Positions 35,196 through 44,046 of a stretch of 64,000 bases of DNA are shown here, one piece after another (position 1 is the stretch's first letter; each line of letters starts with the position of its first letter). This DNA is from Betaproteobacteria bacterium (lineage in GTDB: Bacteria > Bdellovibrionota_B > Oligoflexia > Silvanigrellales > Silvanigrellaceae), in contig VGHE01000007.1 in the NCBI GenBank assembly GCA_016868315.1, positions 122,058 to 186,057 of the forward strand, written 5' to 3'. Position numbers and translations under genes: made by a program. The notes below the pieces were generated by a model. That model saw only the letters and a program-made list of their open reading frames with translations. It ran no database searches and was not told the origin of the DNA.

Positions 35196-36322
35196 CAGTT
35201 CTCAGGAACCTGTGCCGCTTTCATTGCATTTCTAATGGCCTCTGAAAGCATTGCGCTATCTCTGACTCCTGTGAACGTAAAATCAACGCTGATGTTACCG
35301 CCGTCAAGAACAGCTTTGAGAACACGTCCTGTTCTGACTTTATTGGGTGGCACTCCGGTCGAGACAAGGCTTTCGCGTACAGCGTTGATGTGCGCGGGGG
35401 TTTCGGCCTCGACTCTGAGTATCTCCCACGACGTGATGGCAGCCTGAAGTGAGCCACCCAGGTCGATGAGGAACGATTGAGACTCAGGAGTCAGCGTGGG
35501 TCGACCCTTGTCGTTAATGAAGTTGATGATGTTATCGAGAGCCAGCTTCACAACATTTGCTGTGACGGTGATGGTAAAGTCCCGTCTTTTAACTTCAGTA
35601 ATGTCCTTGACCTTGCTGACCACTGTAACCTTACGGATCACCAGAGAGTCAGGCTGTCGGATGGGCAGACCAAATTGGATACCACCCATCAGGCTGTAGT
35701 CAGTCCAGTTCTTCAGACCGAGATTGGACGCAAATTTAAAAAGAAATTTCATGTTCAGGTCAGGATTAAAGATCTGATATCCCGTTTGCACCCCAAGTCC
35801 AAAGCCTGCCCCCGAGGTCTTCGCCTCACTGAAATAATCGAGTTGTGCGGGAAAGCGAACCTGAGTAATAAGTCCAGCAAAGAAGCTGTCCGTAATGCGA
35901 TACGAGGGCGAAAATTCAACGAACAGTCCCGAGACTCCGAGCTCACCATCGACGTCACGGGTTCCCTTATCGTCTGTGAGTTTTTCCGTACCTTTGAGCT
36001 TGTAGGAATACCAGCCCAAGCCAGAGTCAAGCAGCCAATCTTTGTAGAGAAATCCAGCAAGACCTTTGATTTCGAGCGCTGTCCCTTTTTTAGCCGAGTT
36101 CAACTCAGTGCTGCGCGGCTTGGCATTCATGATGCCGTACTCGCCGCCGAGAATCGCGCTAAAACCGGACGAAGCACCTTTGACAATCGTCCGAGTGCTC
36201 TTTGTTTTTGTTCCGGTCACACGCTCTTTAGTTGTGGTCTGAGCCAAAGCTGTTGCAGAAGCAAAGCTGAGAAGCGCGGAGCTCAGGGTGAGGCAGTATT
36301 TTTTTGAACGCGAGATTCTCAT
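35174..36322 (-). CDS. Outer-membrane barrel protein with degenerate OmpA-like domain
   Basis: A 382-residue protein with a signal peptide (SSALLSFASATALAQ, cleaved near 28) and a beta-barrel region (about 45-235) of alternating strands such as FAGLITQVRFPAQLDYF. The C-terminal domain (about 255-365) follows the OmpA fold order. Where OmpA proteins bind peptidoglycan (TDxxGxxxYNxxLSxxRA), this one has a shortened EAETPAHINAVRESL, so binding is probably lost. It overlaps the larger OmpA-like gene by 4 bases (ATGA) and is its likely paralog. Confidence 0.78.
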   Translation of the reverse strand: MRISRSKKYCLTLSSALLSFASATALAQTTTKERVTGTKTKSTRTIVKGASSGFSAILGGEYGIMNAKPRSTELNSAKKGTALEIKGLAGFLYKDWLLDSGLGWYSYKLKGTEKLTDDKGTRDVDGELGVSGLFVEFSPSYRITDSFFAGLITQVRFPAQLDYFSEAKTSGAGFGLGVQTGYQIFNPDLNMKFLFKFASNLGLKNWTDYSLMGGIQFGLPIRQPDSLVIRKVTVVSKVKDITEVKRRDFTITVTANVVKLALDNIINFINDKGRPTLTPESQSFLIDLGGSLQAAITSWEILRVEAETPAHINAVRESLVSTGVPPNKVRTGRVLKAVLDGGNISVDFTFTGVRDSAMLSEAIRNAMKAAQVPENCQQGTCE

Positions 36323-37848
36323 AGTCCAGTCTCTCCCTGGCTTTCAGGTAAAGGCGAAGTGCCTGGCGCCGGGCTGGGTGGCGCAAATCCCGGAGTATCA
36401 GCTGAGGGTGCAAAACTCGGCGTGTCGCCTCCAGCGGGTGGTGCCTCAGGAGCTTGACCGCCAGTTGCATTGTCGGGTGAACCTGATGAGGGGGCAGTGT
36501 CTGGAGCTCCCGTTTCAGGCGAAGTTTCCTGTGAGTCGGTCGCTGGTCGGCGCGCTGGGCGACGTCCAAAAATATCTCCTTGAAGCTTTGTGATTGACCG
36601 TTGCAAGATACGCGCATCACGCATGCCCTGGACCTTGATTTCAACGCGGCGGTTCTTCGCAAAATCGATTTCAGTCTTTTCTTCTCTGACGAGAAGTTTC
36701 TCTTCGCCATATCCAATGGCTCGGACGTCTTCAGCCGAAACGCCATTTTGAACAAGCACGTTTCGGACGGTGTCTGCGCGGCGCTGCGACAGTCGCTTAT
36801 TGTAGTCGTTGTTACCCTTGGAGTCTGTGTGCCCTTCGACCACAAGTTTTTGCCAATCTGAGCGCTGTGCGGCAAAAATCTGCCCCAAGCCGGACACGAA
36901 CTGATTCGATTTCTCGGTGAGGTCGGCACTGTTGGTTTTGAAGTTGATCATTTGCGAGTCGAAGATGAAGCTCACGTTCTCGTTTTGAATCAGATTCTGT
37001 CCGCGCGTGACAACCACCTTTTTCTGCACCCGGGAGCGGGATTCTACCGTCTTCCGTTCTGTCACTTTGAGGTAAGGAGAGTTGAAAAGATAAGAATAAG
37101 CGCCACCAAACTTAAACACAGAAGCTGTTCGCTGGTTGCCCGTTGTGAGGAACTGCGCAGTTGCAGCGATTCTGAAATAATGCCGTTGCACTCGGTTCTC
37201 ATAGACCAATTGTGGTCCCACAAGAACCCCATATTTTAGCCCCTGATTTTGAACCGACGAGTACAAAGCTTCCTTCGCGCCAAAGAGAGCTGTTGCCGAC
37301 ACACCCGCCTGGAATTGCCCATTGTCAAAACGGAGTCTCGCATTTCCCTCCACGACAGGAAGCGTTTGCGTCGTCGTGTAGCTCACGTTTGGTTTGACTT
37401 CGGTGACCTCAGCATTGACTGTTTCGTAGTCATTCGTGCCACCAATAATGTTGCCATTGAGAGAGTGTGATTGGACTCCAACGAGCACATCCAACCCAAT
37501 TTTCTTGCTAAAGATTCCCACGCCAAGTTTGGGCTCGACAACCCAGCCACTCGACGCTGTTTCCAGCCTCGCGAAAACATTGTTGGAAGCAGGTTTTGTG
37601 GAGATATATCCAGCATCAAAGTGCGGCGTGATAAAAAGTAATCCAGTCCCACTGTGAACATCTCGTGCACGCGTCTCTGTCTTGCTTTTTTCCTCGGTCT
37701 TGCGGATCTCGCCGGCATCAATCGACTTCTTGGCTCCTTCGCGCTCATCCGCAGTGGGTGCCGGAAGTTCCTCTTGGGCGTGCGCCTCCTGGATCGCTAG
37801 CAGCGGCAAAGCAGTCAGCATGGTGGCAATCGCAGTTCTTTGATTCAT
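36319..37848 (-). CDS. OmpA-family outer-membrane protein with Pro/Ser-rich tail
   Basis: A 509-residue protein: signal peptide (to AHA-QE near 24), a coil-like segment, a beta-barrel (about 65-265) and an intact OmpA/MotB domain (about 295-410). The peptidoglycan-binding sequence EGHTDSKGNNDYNKRLSQRRA is followed by AIGYGEEKLL and NRRVEIKV. After this comes a tail of about 85 residues rich in Pro, Ser, Gly and Ala that is likely disordered or surface-exposed; most OmpA proteins end at the domain. It leads a two-gene unit with the degenerate copy. Confidence 0.88.
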   Translation of the reverse strand: MNQRTAIATMLTALPLLAIQEAHAQEELPAPTADEREGAKKSIDAGEIRKTEEKSKTETRARDVHSGTGLLFITPHFDAGYISTKPASNNVFARLETASSGWVVEPKLGVGIFSKKIGLDVLVGVQSHSLNGNIIGGTNDYETVNAEVTEVKPNVSYTTTQTLPVVEGNARLRFDNGQFQAGVSATALFGAKEALYSSVQNQGLKYGVLVGPQLVYENRVQRHYFRIAATAQFLTTGNQRTASVFKFGGAYSYLFNSPYLKVTERKTVESRSRVQKKVVVTRGQNLIQNENVSFIFDSQMINFKTNSADLTEKSNQFVSGLGQIFAAQRSDWQKLVVEGHTDSKGNNDYNKRLSQRRADTVRNVLVQNGVSAEDVRAIGYGEEKLLVREEKTEIDFAKNRRVEIKVQGMRDARILQRSITKLQGDIFGRRPARRPATDSQETSPETGAPDTAPSSGSPDNATGGQAPEAPPAGGDTPSFAPSADTPGFAPPSPAPGTSPLPESQGETGL

Positions 37849-37954
37849 TCAAAGACCCCAATTTCGGATGGTGAGGAGCAGCGCAAACATCATGTTCCGT
37901 TTCCGCGATTATTCTCCTTTTCCCGAATGATGACAATGAAGTAAGTTTGACACG

Positions 37955-37984
37955 AAAAAGGGTCGTCCAGTGTGGACGACCCTT
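37955..37984 (-). terminator. Intrinsic terminator of the peroxiredoxin gene
   Basis: A perfect 11-bp stem, AAGGGTCGTCC (37958-37968) with GGACGACCCTT (37974-37984), around a 5-base loop. On the minus strand it is followed by a T-run (CCCTTTTTCG), as expected for termination after the peroxiredoxin stop at 38014. Confidence 0.9.
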
Positions 37985-38013
37985 AGTTCAGCGAAAAAGC
38001 CCTGAGAAATTTT

Positions 38014-38598
38014 TCAGTGCTTAGCGAGGTACTTGCTCACGCCGTCTTTGGTTGCCTTCATAGCTTCTTTTCCATTTGCCCAGTTTGCAGGACACACTTC
38101 ACCGTGCTTCTCAACGTGCGCAAGAGCGTCGACCATCCGGATAGCTTCGTCAACGTTACGGCCCAGGGGAAGGTCGTTCACGATTTGGTGACGCACAACG
38201 CCAGCCTTGTCGATCAAGAACAGGCCGCGGAATGCAACTCCGCCGTCCGAAAGAACGTCGTAGTCGCGGGCAATGGTGCGGTGGATATCAGAAACCAGCG
38301 CGTACTGTACGCCTGCAATTCCGCCTTGATCCTTTGGCGTATTCCACCAAGCAAAGTGCGAGAATTTGCTATCGATGCTGCACGCAAGAACTTCAACATC
38401 ACGCTTCTGGAACTCTGCAAGCTTTTCCTGGAAAGCGTGCAATTCTGTGGGGCAAACGAAGGTGAAATCCAACGGATAGAAAAACAGAACCACGCTCTTT
38501 TTTCCGCGATAGTCAGAGAGCTGAACCTCTTTAAAATCACCGTTGATAACTGCTTCTGCCTTAAAATTGGGAGCTTGACGTCCTACCAAAACGCTCAT
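38014..38598 (-). CDS. 2-Cys peroxiredoxin (AhpC/Prx1 type)
   Basis: Reduces hydrogen peroxide and organic hydroperoxides. ATG 38598 follows GGAGGT at 7 bases; 194 residues. The peroxidatic Cys49 lies in PLDFTFVCPTE and the resolving Cys169 in HGEVCPANW, the typical 2-Cys Prx1 pattern, with GG...FRGLFLIDK in between. It is monocistronic with a strong terminator. No OxyR site is evident, but a nested inverted repeat lies upstream (38634-38692). Confidence 0.95.
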   Translation of the reverse strand: MSVLVGRQAPNFKAEAVINGDFKEVQLSDYRGKKSVVLFFYPLDFTFVCPTELHAFQEKLAEFQKRDVEVLACSIDSKFSHFAWWNTPKDQGGIAGVQYALVSDIHRTIARDYDVLSDGGVAFRGLFLIDKAGVVRHQIVNDLPLGRNVDEAIRMVDALAHVEKHGEVCPANWANGKEAMKATKDGVSKYLAKH

Positions 38599-38633
38599 GA
38601 CATGTACCTCCAAAAGGTGCCTTCATACTGTTT

Positions 38634-38692
38634 TTGACTGTTTGACACTCATTGCGAGTGCGAACGCTAAAGGCGGAGACTCGAACAGTCAA
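38634..38692. repeat. Nested inverted repeat between peroxiredoxin and pgsA
   Basis: TTGACTGTT (38634-38642) and AACAGTCAA (38684-38692) form a perfect 9-bp pair with 41 bases between, and CACTC...GAGTG forms a small inner hairpin. It lies in the 233-base divergent space. It may be an operator or a structured leader of the peroxiredoxin transcript; nothing else is recognised in this space. Confidence 0.4.
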
Positions 38693-38831
38693 GGTAACCT
38701 CCGTTGGGCGCCGTCTATTTGGCCACTTCAGCCAAAAGGAGGGGGCGAGAATTTCCGAATGCACCCGGTTCGTGTTAGGCACTGCCCGCGTCAGAGGCGT
38801 GTTGGAAAAGGCAAAGACGGTTGGAGATGGA

Positions 38832-39446
38832 ATGACGCAAAATGTTGCTCCTTGGTTGCGGCGATTGCCCAATCAGCTGACATTGCTCAGAATAGCTTGT
38901 ATTCCTGCGGTTGTTGCGCTCATGAACCAAGGCCAAGTGGTTGCCGGATTGGGCGATGATATTGGTTGGTCGACAACAGACATTGCGGCGGGAATCATCT
39001 TTGCTATCGCAGCAATCACCGACTTTTTTGATGGGTGGATTGCACGAAAGTACGGGGTGGAGTCCATTTTGGGCAAACTTCTCGATCCACTTGCAGATAA
39101 ACTTCTCGTTGTCTCGGCGCTCATCATTTTGGTCGAAAAACATCGCCTCGCGGGCTGGATTGCGGTGGTCTTGATCGTGCGTGATTTGGGCATCAACGCC
39201 ATCCGGCTGGCTGCTTTTGAAGACAACATCATGATCTCCTCCAGCTGGCTTGGAAAAACAAAAACCCTATTCCTCGATGTCGGAATTGTTGGCCTCACAG
39301 TGTGGTCAACTTGGGGCTTCTTTTCGTTTGCGACCTGGGGAATGGTTGCCATGTGGCTTGCGCTCTTCGTGAGCCTTTGGAGCGCCGGGGAATACGTTTG
39401 GGGTTACGCTGCGGAACTCAAAAAACGTAACGCAATTGCTCCGTGA
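38832..39446 (+). CDS. pgsA: CDP-diacylglycerol-glycerol-3-phosphate phosphatidyltransferase
   Basis: Makes phosphatidylglycerol phosphate in the inner membrane. ATG 38832 (GGAG upstream) gives 204 residues. The CDP-alcohol phosphatidyltransferase motif DG(x)2AR(x)8G(x)3D(x)3D is complete, running from DGWIARKYG through GKLLDPLADK. N-terminal NQLTLLRI and several membrane helices fit the family. Its stop abuts the stop of the convergent Rsm22-like gene. Confidence 0.95.
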   Translation: MTQNVAPWLRRLPNQLTLLRIACIPAVVALMNQGQVVAGLGDDIGWSTTDIAAGIIFAIAAITDFFDGWIARKYGVESILGKLLDPLADKLLVVSALIILVEKHRLAGWIAVVLIVRDLGINAIRLAAFEDNIMISSSWLGKTKTLFLDVGIVGLTVWSTWGFFSFATWGMVAMWLALFVSLWSAGEYVWGYAAELKKRNAIAP

Positions 39447-40718
39447 TTAGCGCTCCCGTACGAGAAGTTCGAACTCTTTTCCATTTGTGATTTCGTCGCC
39501 GCGCCTGTGTCTGAGTGGTGAAGTCACGCCTTCGCTTATTCCAGCGATCAGCTCTCCTGAGTGAGTACACAGCTTGGTTTTGGCGCCGTGAAGAGCAAGG
39601 TGCGCAATCCTTTCATCGCTTATTGCTGCGATCTCGGCGAGTTTGTTTGACTTAAAATAGACTTGTCTTTTTTGATGACCTTCCTGTTCACCCACAGGAA
39701 TCGGGTCACTGACGCAAACCGCCCAGGCGTTGTTTTTGCACGTCTGTTTTTCGTGAGCAAAGAGGAGATAGGAGAACGCCAGATCTTGATGATCCAGTTG
39801 AGTCCGATGGTCGAGCTCGAGCTGGAACGGTGGGGCTTTAAAGGTTCTTCTGAACCAGCACCAGTCCGGGCGATTCATTGAAGCGCCGAGTGGGCAATTT
39901 GATGTGTGCGGACAGGGAGCAATCAGTTGTAGGTCGCTCCTCTCCTGTAAAATCTGGTCGCGTAACTCAACCAGGTGTCTCGAATGAATCTCCTGTCCAG
40001 GCTCAACAATGAGTAAAATTGAAGGTGTCTGCGTGTCTTCGGTTCTGAGAGCTTTCTGAAGCATCTTGAATGTTTTAAGATGGTGTTTTTGTGGAATCTC
40101 ATTGAACACATTCGATGCGAGAACAACCTCAAATTTTTGATCAGCCGGAACAGATGTTCGCCGTTCGATGTCAATCTGGATTCCTGGAGCAATACACCGC
40201 TCCAGCCAATTTTCTGCCATCCGAACCGCTTTTTCCGAGCGTTCCACTGCAATAATCTTCAGCTGGCTTATTTTCATATTCTTCGCAGGCGTTTGTGCCA
40301 AAGCCTCGCCCAACGCGATTACAAATCCAAACGTGCTGCTCAAAGGACCTGCGCCAAAGTCCAGAACACTGAGAGTCTCTTTTTGGAGAAGCGCAGACAA
40401 TTTCTCGAGTGCAGTTGGCCGGGTAAGAATGTGCCGCGAGCGCTCGATATTTGGAATAAAAAAGGCAGAGAGATAGGCGCTTAAGTGCCTTTCGCTGGAC
40501 ATGTAATCGCGGTCAAGTGCTTCACGGTCTGTGTTAAAGGCTTGCCAGAGTGATTTGGTCAGATCACCAAGCGATTGCAGCGCGCGCTCACGTTCGCCGG
40601 GTTGGTTGCGATGCTTGACGAGCTCTATGAGGTCATTTTCCCAGAGTGTTACCAGAGCGGGAGTGTCGATCAGTGCTTCCGGGGAGCGCGCCGACCACCA
40701 CAATTCTGCATTTTTCAA
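39447..40718 (-). CDS. Rsm22/METTL17-like methyltransferase with Fe-S cysteines
   Basis: Member of the small-subunit rRNA-associated Rsm22 family. TTG 40718 is preferred: AGGAG lies 8 bases upstream and 16 bases separate it from the mltG stop, whereas the ATG at 40787 would overlap mltG by 53 bases. The 423-residue protein has a SAM site VLDFGAGPLSST and the block ASNVFNEIP. A CPHTSNCPL plus DWCWF cysteine set matches the 4Fe-4S ligands described for METTL17. It probably helps assemble the small ribosomal subunit. Confidence 0.85.
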   Translation of the reverse strand: MKNAELWWSARSPEALIDTPALVTLWENDLIELVKHRNQPGERERALQSLGDLTKSLWQAFNTDREALDRDYMSSERHLSAYLSAFFIPNIERSRHILTRPTALEKLSALLQKETLSVLDFGAGPLSSTFGFVIALGEALAQTPAKNMKISQLKIIAVERSEKAVRMAENWLERCIAPGIQIDIERRTSVPADQKFEVVLASNVFNEIPQKHHLKTFKMLQKALRTEDTQTPSILLIVEPGQEIHSRHLVELRDQILQERSDLQLIAPCPHTSNCPLGASMNRPDWCWFRRTFKAPPFQLELDHRTQLDHQDLAFSYLLFAHEKQTCKNNAWAVCVSDPIPVGEQEGHQKRQVYFKSNKLAEIAAISDERIAHLALHGAKTKLCTHSGELIAGISEGVTSPLRHRRGDEITNGKEFELLVRER

Positions 40719-40734
40719 AGCTCGTCTCTCCTGA

Positions 40735-41760
40735 TCAGTTGCGGGCAGTGCCCCTGCGGGATGGCAGAATCTGGTACTGGTACACACTTCTTTCGTGGTC
40801 TTTCAAGTTTTTCGAGAAGATATGGCTGCCATCTCCGCGCGACACAAAGAACAGATCCTCGGTGTCAAGAGGATCAACAGCAGCCTCAATGGCCAACAAA
40901 CCTGGACTCGCAATCGGCCCGGGTGGAATTCCGGAGATGACGTATGTGTTGTAGGGAGTTGCTTCGCGCAGGTCACTTTTTCTGATGTTGCCGTCGTAAC
41001 GTTCCCACATTCCATAGATGACAGTTGGGTCGGTTTGGAGGCGCATACCGAGACGCAACCGATTGTGAAAGACCGAGGAGATGTGCCGCCGCTCCTCCGG
41101 TTTTCCTGTCTCTTTCTCGATAATCGAAGCGAGAGTGATGATTTCAAGAGGGGTTAGTTTTCTCGCTCTGCCTTTTTCAATGATGCTTTCGGGTACGGTT
41201 TTTCTGAAGGTGTCGACCATGGTTTTGAGAACCTCTTGAGCTGAGGTTCTCGGATTGAAGGTATAAGTTTCGGGGAAGAGATATCCTTCGACTGAGGCGG
41301 GCTTGGTGGGCAGAGAGGCGAGCAATTTGGGTTCGCGCATGTGTTCGAGCCACTTTTGCTTGCTCGTGTTCGGGAAAACCTTCTCCAGGCGCTCTGCAAT
41401 CTGGAAAGTGTTCCAGCCCTCTGGGATTGTGAAACTGATGGTGATGGTCTGACCCGTGGCTAGAACCGCAGCAATGCGCTTGGGCGACAAGCTGTTCTCA
41501 AGCCGATAATCGCCAGCTTTAACAGTTGCTTTGGGTTGAGTCAGGCGCCAGCCGATCTCAAAAACCTTGGCAGGCACTTTGATTGCCTTGAGCCGTACCA
41601 GTTCGTTGGAAACACTTTGCAGCGTTGCACCTTCGCGCACCTCAAACTCGATTGGGGAGGGAAGCTTTACGGCCGAGTTCCACCAATTCTGAGCCCAGTA
41701 GGCAGCTGAGCCTGTAGCTGCAAACAACAGCAAGAACAACACAAATAATGCGCGAATCAT
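40735..41760 (-). CDS. mltG: Endolytic transglycosylase MltG (YceG family)
   Basis: Cuts nascent glycan strands and so sets their length. ATG 41760 lies 6 bases after GGAGG; 341 residues. An N-terminal membrane helix (about 3-20) is followed by the LysM-like part and the YceG domain with EGYLFPETY and the catalytic Glu in LASIIEKET, then LQTDPTVIYG and YNTY...GLPPGPI-like GIPPGPIASPG. It heads a two-gene unit with the Rsm22-like gene and is divergent from a small coiled-coil gene. Confidence 0.95.
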   Translation of the reverse strand: MIRALFVLFLLLFAATGSAAYWAQNWWNSAVKLPSPIEFEVREGATLQSVSNELVRLKAIKVPAKVFEIGWRLTQPKATVKAGDYRLENSLSPKRIAAVLATGQTITISFTIPEGWNTFQIAERLEKVFPNTSKQKWLEHMREPKLLASLPTKPASVEGYLFPETYTFNPRTSAQEVLKTMVDTFRKTVPESIIEKGRARKLTPLEIITLASIIEKETGKPEERRHISSVFHNRLRLGMRLQTDPTVIYGMWERYDGNIRKSDLREATPYNTYVISGIPPGPIASPGLLAIEAAVDPLDTEDLFFVSRGDGSHIFSKNLKDHERSVYQYQILPSRRGTARN

Positions 41761-41910
41761 AGTCATCCTCCGCGAACACGATGATGCTACCGCGTTCTCC
41801 CAGGGGAGAGGACACCCGGCGGACTCTGCACTGTCAATCGTGTGGCACCGCTTACAGGCCTGCGAAAACAAGCCGATCAACGCACAAGAGTGTTGGAGGA
41901 GAGTTCAGTC

Positions 41911-42213
41911 ATGGCTCAGGGATTCAATGAGTTGGAACTTACTCGGATGATGGAAGATCAGGCTGCCCGGTGCGACAGTATGGGGCGCCTGCAAAAGCGC
42001 AACTTCATTCTTCAGCAGCTGCTCACCCGTGTGCAGGGGTTATCCGACGAGGATTTTGAATCGGCCTTCGCTACTTTTTCCTCGATGGTGGAAACACTCG
42101 AGGCTCGGCGCAAGAAGACTGAAGAAGAGCGGGATAAAGTAAACGGCAGACCTAAAGATCTCATCCAGGAGGTCAACCGCAAGGTCACTCAAAGTCGAGG
42201 AACGACAATCTAA
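41911..42213 (+). CDS. Small coiled-coil protein
   Basis: A 100-residue, highly charged protein, mostly helical with a C-terminal coiled coil (VETLEARRKKTEEERDKV). GGAGGAG precedes the ATG, so it is expected to be well translated. No family recognised. It is divergent from mltG and overlaps the end of the convergent lipoprotein gene by 29 bases, which is a large overlap even for this compact genome. Confidence 0.75.
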   Translation: MAQGFNELELTRMMEDQAARCDSMGRLQKRNFILQQLLTRVQGLSDEDFESAFATFSSMVETLEARRKKTEEERDKVNGRPKDLIQEVNRKVTQSRGTTI

Positions 42214-42904
42214 CGTCGAGCTGCTGTGTTTGAATGCTCAGAGCTCCCGGTCGCCAGTCCACTGTGGCTACCCGTTTTTTCCAAAACAAGACCGGCCGGC
42301 TGATTTCAGTCGTAATCCGCATTTCTGGGCGGGATTTGTCATTTTCGCTGCTCCTGAATTCCACCTTGCTCGCCAAAGACCAGAGATTCTTTCCTTGGAG
42401 CTCGATCTCCCGAGCAGTCTTCAACTCCACCGAGGGAGGGTCTTTTTGTTCAAGATTCTTCTCGGCGAAAAGCAATCCTGAGCAGAGCAGCGAACGAGCT
42501 TCTCCAGTACCCATTTGCGCCAGAAAATCGAGTGCAGTGAGAACGTCATCCGGCGCTCGTACACTCTGATCAACGAGCTGCAGTCCAGAGGAATCAATTT
42601 TGAAATTAAGTAGGTCTTCACCAATAGGGTTGAGAATCTGTCCCTGAATCTCACGCTGAGAATCCCAAATCGCTTCGATTCTCGCAGTACCTTGACCTGA
42701 AATGACGAGGTCGGCGCTGAAGCCGCTTTTAGGTTTCAAGCGACATCGACGATGCAGCTCAGCAATGGAGTTTCTAACGTGTTCGGGTTGTGCATCCGTC
42801 GTCCATTCGCGGTTGCTCACACAAGAGAGCAAGAACATGCTGGTGAGCATGAGGGCAAGATTGAAGCACAATGATTTATTTGCGTTTCCCTTGTTCATGC
42901 TCAC
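42185..42904 (-). CDS. Lipoprotein, possibly LolB-like
   Basis: A 239-residue protein with a lipoprotein signal ending MFLLSC. The mature part has the look of a half-barrel: FSADLVISGQGTARIEAIWD, then IQGQILNPIGEDLLNFKIDSSGLQLV, similar in order to LolB and related outer-membrane lipoproteins that bind acyl groups. The match is by pattern only. It begins on an ATGA overlap with gshB. Confidence 0.65.
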   Translation of the reverse strand: MSMNKGNANKSLCFNLALMLTSMFLLSCVSNREWTTDAQPEHVRNSIAELHRRCRLKPKSGFSADLVISGQGTARIEAIWDSQREIQGQILNPIGEDLLNFKIDSSGLQLVDQSVRAPDDVLTALDFLAQMGTGEARSLLCSGLLFAEKNLEQKDPPSVELKTAREIELQGKNLWSLASKVEFRSSENDKSRPEMRITTEISRPVLFWKKRVATVDWRPGALSIQTQQLDVRLSFLDFE

Positions 42905-43935
42905 TCCATCAAACTCTGAACGATGCTCTTGGAAAGGTTTCGCCCGCTCAAAGATTCATATGCGCGCAGCCCCGTGGGTGAGGTGATGTTGATTTCAGTG
43001 ATGCGGTCACCGATGAAATCGAGTCCTGCGAGAAGAACGCCACGTTTCTTGAGCTCTGTGGCGACTTTTTCAGAGAGCTCCTTTTGGAGTGAGCTCATTT
43101 CAGAAAGCTCTGCGGTACCACCCTGCGCTAGGTTTGCTTCAACCCGACCTTGAGCAGGGCGTCGCACAAAGTCAAAAGCAACACGTCCGTTAGCAACAAA
43201 CACACGACGATCGCCGTGGGTGAAGATTTCCGGCAGAAGGGGCTGGAGAATGATGCGCTCCGTCAGTACGCCTGTGTGCGGGGTGCAGGGGAGCTGCTCT
43301 AGCCAGCTTGCCAACTGTTCGAGTGAGGCGAAGGTCATCACGCCGCGACCACCATGCCCACGCCAAGGTTTGCACAGGACTTTGAAGGTATATTGACTGA
43401 ACTCAGGTTCATTTTTCAGTGTGTCCAGAAGTGATTTTGCGGTCTCAAAGAGCTCGGCGGCATAACCCATGAGCCCCTGGACGGAGTGGGAAATGAGCTG
43501 TGGCACAAGGGCGTAATCAGGAATAACCCCCGCGCGCGCAAGCTGCAACGGAGCCAGTTTTTCATGATGAAGTAGGAGTGCATGGGGCGCGTTCACAACA
43601 ACCCCTTCCGGAAGCTGCGCTAAAATCCAGCAGAGATCGGTGTATCCCTGATCAAATGGTGGGTCTTTACGAATCAAAATGCGCAGGTAGTGCTTGGCTA
43701 GGTCGAATGTTTTGTTGGTGGATGAAGTTTGTGGAGCAGAGTTGGTGAATACTTTTTCAATTTTTACAGGGCTTTTAACCACAACGCTGGAGTTTAAGAC
43801 TTCAATAGCCCCGGCCGTAGTCCAGTGCACAGAGATGCCTAACTCCAAGGCTCCTTGTGCGATTGCCAACGACGAGTCTGAGCCGAAATTGAGCTCGTTG
43901 AGAGGATCGCCCACGATAAGAAGAGCTTGTGTCAT
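42901..43935 (-). CDS. gshB: Glutathione synthase (ATP-grasp)
   Basis: Joins gamma-glutamylcysteine and glycine using ATP. ATG 43935 gives 344 residues. ATP-grasp elements are KPWRGHGGRGVM (glycine-rich loop), DRRVFVANGRVAFDFVRRPA and the metal-binding INITSPTGLRAYE near the C-terminus, as in GshB. gshA is not in this window. The upstream space (about 110 bases) is shared with the divergent hmgA. Confidence 0.9.
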   Translation of the reverse strand: MTQALLIVGDPLNELNFGSDSSLAIAQGALELGISVHWTTAGAIEVLNSSVVVKSPVKIEKVFTNSAPQTSSTNKTFDLAKHYLRILIRKDPPFDQGYTDLCWILAQLPEGVVVNAPHALLLHHEKLAPLQLARAGVIPDYALVPQLISHSVQGLMGYAAELFETAKSLLDTLKNEPEFSQYTFKVLCKPWRGHGGRGVMTFASLEQLASWLEQLPCTPHTGVLTERIILQPLLPEIFTHGDRRVFVANGRVAFDFVRRPAQGRVEANLAQGGTAELSEMSSLQKELSEKVATELKKRGVLLAGLDFIGDRITEINITSPTGLRAYESLSGRNLSKSIVQSLME

Positions 43936-44046
43936 GCGTCGAAGTCCCCAGAAATGTGCCACACATTGAGGTTGATTTTCCCCTCAGACTGGAGAGAATA
44001 GCGCACTTGGAAGTCAAGGGGAAACCAGACACATGTGGGAGTTGAA

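Noticed and set aside
35477..36307. 276-residue plus-strand frame
   Set aside because: Lies entirely opposite the OmpA-like gene with its signal peptide and barrel; composition is that of a shadow frame.
38634..38700. Minus-strand tRNA-like sequence with GTTCGAGTC
   Set aside because: No proper T stem, anticodon arm or acceptor can be formed.
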